The position numbers and the translations under genes are program-made. Shown here piece by piece: positions 6,453 through 13,798 of a DNA stretch of 23,211 nt. Source of the DNA: a virus. The notes under the pieces were generated by a model. The model was not told where the DNA came from, ran no database searches, and saw only the letters and a list, made by a program, of their open reading frames with translations. Every line of letters starts with the position of its first letter. Position 1 is the first letter of the stretch. The stretch spans positions 1-23,211 of IMG/VR virus record IMGVR_UViG_3300042197_001243; one strand, 5' to 3'.

Positions 6453-8858
6453 TTAGTTGCATTTACTCCAACCACAAGTCGTGCAACTTACGCAACCATC
6501 TTGATAAGAAAGCTCGGTTGAACCACATTCATCACAAGTTTTCTGACCAGTAGCTTTTGTACCGTTTGGAACATATTGTTTTAGAACTCTGGCGATGCAA
6601 CGTGCGAAAGAGAACATATCAGATGTTTCGTCTTTTTGCATTTGTTCAACAACATAGTTGATTGGAGCACCGTGACGAAGAGATAGAGAAAGTAATCTTG
6701 TAAATGCTGAATAGTTTGCATTATCAAATACTTGCACAACATCTTTTACTGTTAAATCATCTACAACCAAATCGTATCTTGCTTTGTTCTTTGTAATAGA
6801 TGTTTTAAGAATAGTTCCTTTCTTTGCACTCTTTGGAAGATCTACAAGCTTGTTTGCTCCACCAAGGATTTCGTATGGTTTATTATCAAGCAATCCAACA
6901 AGAACAGTCCATTTTTCGCCTTTTACAGTTAGATTGTGAATATCACATTCAAGTGTTTGAGGGCGTTTTGGTGCATTATATTGTGGAAATACATCTTTCT
7001 TGGTTTCTGTGATAAGAACACCATCACGGGAACCATCGACATATACTGTAATACCTTTCAATCCAAGCTTCCAGCCAAGTTGATAAAGTTCTGCAACTAC
7101 TTCTGGTGCTGTTCCTTTTGGAAGATTGATTGTAGAAGAAATAGAATGGTCAATATGCTTTTGAATAATACTTTGAATCTCAACTCTGCGTTTCCAATCA
7201 ATTTTATCTGATTCTGTAAAGAAATGTGGAACAATATCTGTTTCAAATCTAGCCAAATATTGACTTACATTATGATGATAAACTTTATATTCTGCCCATT
7301 TATCACCAACAGAATCAACAAATGCTGCTATTTGGTCTTGTTCGTTGTGTGAAAGTTTGCGACGACGAATATAAAAGTTACGGAATACTGGCTCCAAACC
7401 AGATGAAGTTTGAGAAAGAATAGAAACAGAGCCAGTTGGAGCATTAGTTAGAATACTAATATTTCTACGACCATTTATTCTAATCATATCTTGAATATGC
7501 AAAGGAAGAGATTTAATAAACTCATTATCTTTTTCTTTTTCCCAATCAAACACAGGGAACGCACCACGCTCTTGTGCGAGAATACAAGATTCTGTATAAG
7601 CAGATCCTTTTAATGTTGCATAAATATTATCTATTACTACTAACGCATCTGCTGAATCGTATGGAAGTCCCATACAAGCCAAAGCATCAGCTAATCCGTG
7701 GGTTCCAAGTCCTGTTCTACGTCCATTTTTACAAGCATCATATAACTTTTGCCATAGTTCTTTTTCATCTGGCATATCTGCTTTGGTTATGATTGAAGCA
7801 AGTTTTTCAAGTTCAAGTTCAATAAGATCGTCAGACAATCTCATAGCACGATAAGCAACATGACCAAGCTTTACATAATCAAATTTTGCATGTTCTGTAA
7901 ATGGATCGGATACAAATGATTTTAGATTAATAGATATAAGACGACAAGAATCATAAGCAGAAAGAGGAATTTCTCCACAAGGATTAGTAGTTACTGTCTT
8001 AAACCCACAATCTTTGTAGCTTTCTGCTGGCAAGTACTTTTCAATATTGCCCCACATTAAGAGTCCGGGTTCTGCGGTTTTCGTTGCAGAATCAACGATA
8101 CTTTTCCATAAATCTCTGGCTCTAATAGTTTTAGTGTAAGTAGGATTAAGGGAAGCAACAGGAAATCCAAGAGTAAAATCCTTGTCTTGTTCCACAGCTT
8201 CCATAAAATCGTCTGAAATCCTAATTGAGACATTTGCACCTGTAACCTTTGTTAAGTCTTGTTTCATTATAGCAAATTTTTCAACGTCAGGGTGTCTTAC
8301 ATCAATAGAAATCATAAGAGCACCACGACGACCATTTTGGCCAATCATTCTACAAACATAAGAATAAAAGTCGGCAAACGACCAAGCACCAGTTGTAGTA
8401 CCAGCAGAATTATTTACCGACATTCCTTCTGGACGTAGATTTGAAATATCAATACCTACACCACAACGACGTTTAAATAAATTCGCAAGATGCTTGCCAG
8501 AATCAACAATAGATGAAACATTATCGTCTGGGGAGGCAACAACTACACAATTTGATAATGAAGCAATAGAGAAGTTATTGCCAACACCAAACATAGGCGA
8601 GCCTTGTGGAACAATATGTTTAAAATCTTTTATATCATCTAAGATTTGTTCATACGATAATTGTCCTGCTCCACCAAACTTTGCTTCGATACGAGCAAAC
8701 TCAGAAGCCAAACGTTTATGCATATCGTCTGGTGTTACTTCTTCGTATGTTCCTTGTTTATTTTTAAGAGCATATTTTGTCATAAAGACATTTGCGGCGA
8801 GTTCATCACCTTTAAAATATTTTAAGCTTGCATCTAATACTTCTTGTTTGTTATACAT
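6453..8858 (-). CDS. nrdJ: class II (adenosylcobalamin-dependent) ribonucleotide reductase NrdJ
   Basis: It reduces ribonucleotides to deoxyribonucleotides in one polypeptide, with a cobalamin radical. The protein has 801 residues, normal for single-chain NrdJ. Seen: SNCVVVASP with redox C104; RCGVGIDISNLRP; the NGRRGALMISID block; TNPCGEIPL with active-site N292, C294 and E296; the second redox cysteine C305; NAPTGSVSILSQTSSGLEPVF; HSISSTINLPKGT; and GLKGITVYVDGSRD. The C-terminus is a four-cysteine zinc/redox tail (C775, C778, C792, C795, final KCN) as in bacterial NrdJ. No NrdB-like or NrdD/NrdG partner is present, and the NPTGSVS-type arrangement fits class II. The start overlaps the helicase end by 8 bases, so both come from the promoter at 10257-10285. 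It depends on host or scavenged cobalamin (inference). Confidence 0.95.
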   Translation of the reverse strand: MYNKQEVLDASLKYFKGDELAANVFMTKYALKNKQGTYEEVTPDDMHKRLASEFARIEAKFGGAGQLSYEQILDDIKDFKHIVPQGSPMFGVGNNFSIASLSNCVVVASPDDNVSSIVDSGKHLANLFKRRCGVGIDISNLRPEGMSVNNSAGTTTGAWSFADFYSYVCRMIGQNGRRGALMISIDVRHPDVEKFAIMKQDLTKVTGANVSIRISDDFMEAVEQDKDFTLGFPVASLNPTYTKTIRARDLWKSIVDSATKTAEPGLLMWGNIEKYLPAESYKDCGFKTVTTNPCGEIPLSAYDSCRLISINLKSFVSDPFTEHAKFDYVKLGHVAYRAMRLSDDLIELELEKLASIITKADMPDEKELWQKLYDACKNGRRTGLGTHGLADALACMGLPYDSADALVVIDNIYATLKGSAYTESCILAQERGAFPVFDWEKEKDNEFIKSLPLHIQDMIRINGRRNISILTNAPTGSVSILSQTSSGLEPVFRNFYIRRRKLSHNEQDQIAAFVDSVGDKWAEYKVYHHNVSQYLARFETDIVPHFFTESDKIDWKRRVEIQSIIQKHIDHSISSTINLPKGTAPEVVAELYQLGWKLGLKGITVYVDGSRDGVLITETKKDVFPQYNAPKRPQTLECDIHNLTVKGEKWTVLVGLLDNKPYEILGGANKLVDLPKSAKKGTILKTSITKNKARYDLVVDDLTVKDVVQVFDNANYSAFTRLLSLSLRHGAPINYVVEQMQKDETSDMFSFARCIARVLKQYVPNGTKATGQKTCDECGSTELSYQDGCVSCTTCGWSKCN

Positions 8859-10236
8859 CTAGCATTATCTCCGTTTTTGATTTCTTTTTAAACTTTGAAT
8901 ACTTCTTTTTTAGATTATCTTCTTGCTCTTTGGAAGATTTCACAATCAAGTCAGAGGCACTTTCTCCATTTGATTGAAGAACCTTGATTTTTACGCTTGC
9001 TGTATCCATATAGATTGGGAACACCAAACCATCAGGTCCATTACGATTCTTTGCAACGAATATTCTACCACCGTTTGAAGCTTTATCTTCGATTGTTCTA
9101 GATACAGAACAAATAAAATCTGCCACGAAACACTTATTAAATGCTTCAGAGATTGATTCCATCGTAATAACTTCTGCATTTAGACCAGAACGATTTGTTT
9201 GTGAAGCTGTCCAAACAGGGCAGTTATTTTCTTGTGCGATTCCTCGTAGTTCTTCGTAAATAGTTTCCAACTCTTGTCTCTTCTCTCGTTGAGAAGAAAT
9301 AGGTTTCAAAAGATCTCCATAATCTACGATGATCATATCTGGTTGAATATCACGCATTTTGAGTTTTTCTAGATGCAACTTCAACGTATTTGTAGATGCT
9401 GATTTGGTTGGATATTCCTTGACAATAAGTTTTCCAGCAAGATTCTGGACTGAATCATAAATCTGCTCTTTGAACGTATAAAGATCGCGAATCTCAATAC
9501 CAGTTAGGCAACTATCATAACGTGAAGCTACTACAGAATCTGCCAACTCCAAAGTATAGTGAATAACGGTCTTTCCAAGTTTTAATGCTTCTGTTCCAAG
9601 ATGAACAAGAACCATCGACTTTCCAGCACCAGTTGGAGCAATAACAACTCCAAGTTCGCCAGAACCTAATCCGCCTTTACAAATACCATCGATTTCTTCC
9701 CAGCCCATCGTAACGGGATTTCTTGATTTGATTTGGAAACGCTTCTCAAAATCAACAAGATAGTCATAACCAAAATCATTCGATGAGCCAAGTTTTAAAG
9801 CATCGTTGATAGTTTTGGAGATTTCATCAAAAGAAGAGTTTTGAAGAAGTTTAACAGATTTGAGCATAGCTTCTTTCAATTTTTGCTTTTTACAGAAATC
9901 AAGAGAGGTTTCTTTGATAAATTGAGAACCCTCTGGTTCTTTGTCGTGAATACGAGCAAAATAATCACGAACTTGCTTTTGAACTGTTTCGTTTTGATCT
10001 TCAAGTCCAGTTCTAAGCAACGTAGTCATAATGTCATACGTTGGATGAACCTTGTATTTATCCTTATATTCAAAGATTTTCTGAACGAATACTTGTAGAT
10101 ATTTTAGTTCTAGAAACTCAATTGTTAAGACTTCTTTAATTTGGTCCGCAAATGGACGATCAAGAAGAATAAGCTGACATAAATTCTCTTGGAAAGCTTT
10201 TCCAAAGAATCCAAACGTGTCTTTTTCTACAGACAT
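8851..10236 (-). CDS. replicative DNA helicase, DnaB/T4 gp41-like
   Basis: A hexameric 5'-3' helicase that unwinds the fork and normally recruits a primase. The protein has 461 residues. The N-terminal helical domain (1-150) is followed by a RecA-fold core: Walker A APTGAGKS (200-207), a catalytic glutamate in HYTLE (230), Walker B MIIVDYGDLL (301-310) and the sensor glutamine in TASQTNRSG (346). NPVTMGWEEIDGICKGGLGSGEL before Walker A is characteristic of the DnaB/gp41 family. The C-terminus is a lysine-rich tail (about 430-455). GAGG lies 6 bases before the ATG, and a TTGACC-17-TATACT promoter is in the 53-base gap upstream. No primase is visible in this window. Confidence 0.93.
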   Translation of the reverse strand: MSVEKDTFGFFGKAFQENLCQLILLDRPFADQIKEVLTIEFLELKYLQVFVQKIFEYKDKYKVHPTYDIMTTLLRTGLEDQNETVQKQVRDYFARIHDKEPEGSQFIKETSLDFCKKQKLKEAMLKSVKLLQNSSFDEISKTINDALKLGSSNDFGYDYLVDFEKRFQIKSRNPVTMGWEEIDGICKGGLGSGELGVVIAPTGAGKSMVLVHLGTEALKLGKTVIHYTLELADSVVASRYDSCLTGIEIRDLYTFKEQIYDSVQNLAGKLIVKEYPTKSASTNTLKLHLEKLKMRDIQPDMIIVDYGDLLKPISSQREKRQELETIYEELRGIAQENNCPVWTASQTNRSGLNAEVITMESISEAFNKCFVADFICSVSRTIEDKASNGGRIFVAKNRNGPDGLVFPIYMDTASVKIKVLQSNGESASDLIVKSSKEQEDNLKKKYSKFKKKSKTEIMLDV

Positions 10237-10256
10237 TCAATCCTCAATACATAAAC

Positions 10257-10285
10257 AGTATATCTCGCTATAAGTTGAAGGTCAA
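10257..10285 (-). promoter_or_regulatory. sigma-70-type promoter PD (TTGACC-17-TATACT)
   Basis: The -35 (10280-10285) and -10 (10257-10262) on the minus strand have 17-base spacing, starting 4 bases after the stop of the 748-codon frame. The expected start is near 10250, with a leader of about 14 bases holding GAGG. It drives helicase and nrdJ. A weak six-pair complement exists between CTTCAA in the spacer and TTGAGG at the SD, a faint echo of the hairpin layout at other promoters. Confidence 0.75.
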
Positions 10286-10289
10286 TACG

Positions 10290-12506
10290 TTAGTCCAAAA
10301 ACATCTTCCATCTATTGTTAATATATTTGAACTCTTGAAGTTTTTGTTTTGGAACAGTATTTTGAGCTTTGAACAAGGAGTTTATTAGGGCAGTCATATT
10401 GTGAGCTATGGTTGCTTTTGAAGATGTAATCATTTCTCTTGTAGCTTCAACGTATTTATCTTCTACGCCCTTGGGTAGTTCTAACTTGATATAGATCATA
10501 AAGTCATCATCTAAATCAAAGAATACATCAAGTAGTTCATACTGTGGAAACTTATAGATATTCTTCTTTATTTGTGAAATAAAGGTTTTGTTTGATAAGT
10601 TTGCTTTTAGTACATCCAAACTTTTAATGTCTGATAGTGGGATAAAAACTCCTATTTCCGCAACAATCGCATCTGGATTATCATAGTCAGTTTCATCAGA
10701 TTCTAAATTCCATTCAACGCCATCTGTTTCAGCTTCGCCATCAACAATATATCTGTTAAAGTTTATTAGTGCTCCACCATTTATTACGCCTTCTCTTCTC
10801 AAATAACCTTCAATTATATAATCAAGAACTGCTACTTTATCGTCTTTGGCAATAAACTGATAATGGATATTTCCTAGATATTCGTGCAAATCTTCTTCAT
10901 TACCAATAAAGGTGTCAAGAAAATCAGGTATTTTCAAAAAGAACTTTATTCTTATTGTTGTTGAAGTATCCTCGACCTTTATTTGATCCCAATCACCAAT
11001 AAACTTTGGCTCAACAAACTCGTTTAGTTCTTGGTGTAAATAACGAAGTCCTTTTTGAGATAATAAAAATTCAAGAGATTTCTCATTTATTACATCTTTC
11101 TTATAAACATCATAATAATAATATGTTCTTGGATCAATATAAACATCTTCACCTTCAATCATAACCATAGGTGGCTTTTCGCATAATAATGGAATATCTT
11201 CTTTCTGACTATTAATATTAAACTGTTCTACTATATCTGCTGCTAGTTGCTGTAAGTTTCCAACGTTTTCAATATCTATTTCATTTTGAGTAGTAGCATC
11301 ATAATTTGTATGGTTAGAAAGCTTATACTTTTCCAAAGAAGGAATAAACTGTTTTAATTTATAAAATAGATTTTCGATTTCTGTATCTTGATATTTTCCG
11401 CCAATACGATAAAAATCAGATAGGTTTATTTCTTTATCTTCGGAATAATATTGTATTATTTCATCAAAATCAGAACCTTGGTTCTTTACGGCCCATTCGG
11501 TTACTGTTTCTCTAAATCCTTTAATATCTTCGCCATAAACTCTATCTTCTGGAATAGCAAGTGTCACGCCTATTTCTGGTTGATTTAGACCTCTCAAACG
11601 TAATCTTGCGATTGGATCAACGATTTGCTCACCTCTTATTTCGTCAGAGAGAATAAACTTTTGGGTTAGATCAACGTCTTTTATATCAGCAGTTTTAACC
11701 AAGAAAGCAATAGCACCACCGTCACGGGCTTCTGCAATAGCACAGTTATAATAAGAACCACCACCAGCATATTTTCCAGTTGGTCTTGATTTTGGTGCGT
11801 GGCAAGAGTTAATATCTTTGAAGTCAGACATTCTCAAAACATCTACGGGGTGTCTTGAAAAGAGAACAGAATAAGTTGATTCTTCTGCCATTTTACCTTT
11901 TATTTTTGACGCTTCTGATTGCCAAGTTTTGATAAACTCATTTATTCTTTGTTCGGCTTTCTTGAAAGCCATACCAGAAGCATATTGACCAGCTACTGTT
12001 TCTCCCATTAAAGCCTGTAATTGAGAACTTATTTTATTTAGTTCTGGATTGGTTGCCACATATTCTGCAATATCGGCAAGATCTGGACTTTGTTTGTATG
12101 CATTATCGAATATTATTTCGTGTTTTTTTAATAAATCTAAAAATGTAGTCCAAATGGCATTTACCTTCATCTGACGGGTTTGTTTTCTAACAACGCCTTC
12201 AAACTCTCTTTCGGTTTCTTTTGATGCTAAGCCAGTATTTAAATCTACTTTCCAACCTGCAAGTCCAAGTTGATTTAATAGTTTGCCTAATGGACCTTCA
12301 TCCCTATAAGGATCATAAGCAATAGGGACAACAACTCTTAACTTTCCACCAAACTGATCATTAAATGGTAAAGCTTGTGGATGATTTGTTGCTTTATCTA
12401 TTGCTTGTGAAATAGATTGAAGTTCTTCATCTGTTATCTCTGTCAAGAGATCGTTTAGATGATTATTCCATTCTTTAAAGATGTTCTTCGATTTTTGGAA
12501 GTTCAT
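10290..12506 (-). CDS. large phage protein, probably virion-associated (unknown function)
   Basis: A protein of 738 residues from the ATG at 12506; the frame can be extended to a TTG at 12536 but the N-terminus MNFQKSKNIFKEWNNHLNDLL from the ATG matches the packaged-protein peptide seen at 13791 and 15082. A central block, LFSRHPVDVLRMSDFKDINSCHAPKS, then GSYYNCAIAEARDGGAIAFLVK (about residues 225-275), is one I recognise from large proteins of marine and T4-like phages, with paired cysteines (SCH ... YYNC) but no assigned activity. The N-terminal 200 residues look helical; the C-terminal 350 are mixed alpha/beta with many acidic residues. No SD is visible; a 12-base motif related to ACTATTTATTAT ends one base before the ATG. 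The function is unknown; a head-packaged enzyme or scaffold is possible. Confidence 0.8.
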   Translation of the reverse strand: MNFQKSKNIFKEWNNHLNDLLTEITDEELQSISQAIDKATNHPQALPFNDQFGGKLRVVVPIAYDPYRDEGPLGKLLNQLGLAGWKVDLNTGLASKETEREFEGVVRKQTRQMKVNAIWTTFLDLLKKHEIIFDNAYKQSPDLADIAEYVATNPELNKISSQLQALMGETVAGQYASGMAFKKAEQRINEFIKTWQSEASKIKGKMAEESTYSVLFSRHPVDVLRMSDFKDINSCHAPKSRPTGKYAGGGSYYNCAIAEARDGGAIAFLVKTADIKDVDLTQKFILSDEIRGEQIVDPIARLRLRGLNQPEIGVTLAIPEDRVYGEDIKGFRETVTEWAVKNQGSDFDEIIQYYSEDKEINLSDFYRIGGKYQDTEIENLFYKLKQFIPSLEKYKLSNHTNYDATTQNEIDIENVGNLQQLAADIVEQFNINSQKEDIPLLCEKPPMVMIEGEDVYIDPRTYYYYDVYKKDVINEKSLEFLLSQKGLRYLHQELNEFVEPKFIGDWDQIKVEDTSTTIRIKFFLKIPDFLDTFIGNEEDLHEYLGNIHYQFIAKDDKVAVLDYIIEGYLRREGVINGGALINFNRYIVDGEAETDGVEWNLESDETDYDNPDAIVAEIGVFIPLSDIKSLDVLKANLSNKTFISQIKKNIYKFPQYELLDVFFDLDDDFMIYIKLELPKGVEDKYVEATREMITSSKATIAHNMTALINSLFKAQNTVPKQKLQEFKYINNRWKMFLD

Positions 12507-12507
12507 G

Positions 12508-12519
12508 ATAATAAGTAGT
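12508..12519 (-). promoter_or_regulatory. gene-start motif, copy 1 (ACTACTTATTAT)
   Basis: One of four copies of a 12-base motif near ACTATTTATTAT in the sense direction of the following gene. This copy ends one base before the ATG at 12506. No ribosome-binding site is present. It may be a late promoter element or a translation element; its role is unproven. Confidence 0.45.
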
Positions 12520-12539
12520 TTTAATTTTTGTTTCAAATA

Positions 12540-12565
12540 ACCATTTTTTATAATACCATTTTTTA
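12540..12565. repeat. 11-base direct repeat in the divergent intergenic region
   Basis: ACCATTTTTTA occurs at 12540-12550 and again at 12555-12565, separated by TAAT. It sits between the divergent starts at 12506 and 12598. TATAAT on the plus strand (12549-12554) overlaps it, with a poor -35. It could be a protein-binding site or simple AT-rich duplication. Confidence 0.5.
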
Positions 12566-12570
12566 CAAGA

Positions 12571-12590
12571 CCACACTATTTACTATGTGG
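12571..12590 (+). promoter_or_regulatory. short hairpin over the ribosome-binding site of the plus-strand endonuclease
   Basis: The arms CCACA (12571-12575) and TGTGG (12586-12590) are perfect, with a 10-base loop holding most of motif copy 2. The 3' arm shares its GG with the GGAG ribosome-binding site (12589-12592), 5 bases before the ATG at 12598. This recalls the RBS-occluding hairpin of T4 I-TevI. The stem is only 5 bp, so stability is modest. Confidence 0.45.
12575..12586 (+). promoter_or_regulatory. gene-start motif, copy 2 (ACTATTTACTAT)
   Basis: The plus-strand copy of the 12-base motif, ending 11 bases before the endonuclease ATG. With copy 1 it makes the 12507-12597 gap a divergent regulatory region. 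Confidence 0.45.
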
Positions 12591-12597
12591 AGTAAAA

Positions 12598-13347
12598 ATG
12601 TATAAATTATATATTATAAAAAATAAAATTAACAATAAAATTTATATTGGTCAAACAAAAACATCAATAAATAAAAGATGGATAGGGCATAAAAGCAGAG
12701 CAAATAAAGGTTCTAAACTTGTATTACATTCTGCTATGAGATTGCATGGAATTGAGAACTTTGATATTGAGTTATTAGACACGGCAAATAATTTAGAAGA
12801 AGCAAATCAAAAAGAATATATTCTAATAAATGAGCATAATTCTAAATGTCCAAACGGCTACAATATGGTTGATGGAGGAAATGTTGAGTTTCCAAATGCA
12901 ATACAACCTAAATCAAAAGAACATAAACAAAAGATACAAAGTAGTCATATAAAAAATGCCAAACCTATTATCCAATTTGATATTGCTACTGGCAATTTTA
13001 TAAAAGAGTGGAATTCTGGTAAAGAATTATTAAGAAATAATTATAATCGCACCAACATCATAGCATTATGTAAATCTACAAACAACTTTGGTTATATTTA
13101 TGGATTTGGATGGTGTTATAAAAAATATTATGACAGTATAGAGCTTAAATTAATACTTTCAAATCCAAACTATAATCCACATGGAAGAACAATACAATCA
13201 ATTGATAAAGATGGTAATATTGTAAAAACATATTACAAACTTATTGACGCTGCAAAAGATATGAATTGTAGCCCTTGCAGTATTGGCGATGTTTTGGCGG
13301 GGCGAATTAAAAGATGTAAAGGATTATTTTGGAGATATGCCGATTAG
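12598..13347 (+). CDS. GIY-YIG homing endonuclease with NUMOD1-type repeats
   Basis: A free-standing homing endonuclease of 249 residues, the only convincing plus-strand gene. The catalytic domain begins with LYIIKNKINNKIYIGQT (residues 4-20), the GIY...YIG pair with LYI in the first half, followed by the catalytic arginine region (INKRWIGH), the glutamate of NQKEYILI and the NGYNMVDGG block. Two DNA-binding modules follow: KPIIQFDIATGNFIKEW (about 125-165) and TIQSIDKDGNIVKTYYKL to FWRYAD (about 200-249), both of the NUMOD1 type. GGAG precedes the ATG by 5 bases. It lies between two minus-strand head-type genes and converges on the next with a 3-base gap, as expected for a mobile gene inserted at a gene border. 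Confidence 0.92.
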   Translation: MYKLYIIKNKINNKIYIGQTKTSINKRWIGHKSRANKGSKLVLHSAMRLHGIENFDIELLDTANNLEEANQKEYILINEHNSKCPNGYNMVDGGNVEFPNAIQPKSKEHKQKIQSSHIKNAKPIIQFDIATGNFIKEWNSGKELLRNNYNRTNIIALCKSTNNFGYIYGFGWCYKKYYDSIELKLILSNPNYNPHGRTIQSIDKDGNIVKTYYKLIDAAKDMNCSPCSIGDVLAGRIKRCKGLFWRYAD

Positions 13348-13351
13348 GCAT
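13337..13351. other. small palindrome at convergent gene ends
   Basis: ATGCC-GATTA-GGCAT is a perfect 5 bp stem overlapping both stop codons of the converging genes. It is too short and lacks a T-tract on either side, so a bidirectional terminator is possible but weak. Confidence 0.25.
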
Positions 13352-13791
13352 CACCAAGAGCGGCACGCCCAATAACCGGCAGTTGTCTTATCTTTCTTCT
13401 GACTGCATTTATGTCTTGCTCTGAAAGATTTGCGTCTTGCTGGAATGTTCTTTTTAATCTTCATGTTAGGATCACCAAAGTTGACTTTCTTAACGTTACC
13501 AGTTGAAGGATCTTTAACATATACTTTAAATTTCTTAACATCTCCTTTCATGGGTTTGTTAAGAGTTACAGTACGACCTTGATATTTTGCTTCTTGAATA
13601 ATGGTTCTTTGGCTCTCTAATAACTCTTCTAAGCAAGCTTCGCAAACAAGAGTTCCATCATCTAAGTGAGCACCTTCATAAATGGAGGGTTCTTCTTCGA
13701 TTGAATCATTTATTGGTCTTTGTTCAACCATATAGTTTCTCCAACCTTCTGTTAGTAACTGTTGTTCTTTGAATGATGAATATTTTGTCAT
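13351..13791 (-). CDS. small phage protein with KVNFGDPNM...FRARHKC module, likely head-packaged
   Basis: A protein of 146 residues. The N-terminus has KEQQLLTEGWRNYMVEQ, sharing the W-x-x-[FHY]-[LM]-x-E peptide of its neighbours. An acidic linker with CEACLEELLESQ follows (about 52-63). The C-terminal 65 residues contain KVYVKDPSTGNVKKVNFGDP, then FRARHKCSQKKD and YWACRSW, a conserved, strongly basic module I recognise from many large marine and T4-like phages; its function is unknown but the charge and cysteines suggest nucleic-acid or metal binding. It lies 7 bases after the stop of the 427-residue protein and is probably co-transcribed with it. Confidence 0.85.
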   Translation of the reverse strand: MTKYSSFKEQQLLTEGWRNYMVEQRPINDSIEEEPSIYEGAHLDDGTLVCEACLEELLESQRTIIQEAKYQGRTVTLNKPMKGDVKKFKVYVKDPSTGNVKKVNFGDPNMKIKKNIPARRKSFRARHKCSQKKDKTTAGYWACRSW

Positions 13792-13798
13792 AACTTAA

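Noticed and set aside
8494-8862. A 122-codon plus-strand open frame
   Set aside because: It is opposite the conserved N-terminal third of nrdJ, with no supporting motif.
12507-12536. TTG start giving a 748-residue version of the large protein
   Set aside because: The extension KQKLKLLII has no support; the ATG at 12506 begins the peptide shared with neighbouring proteins.
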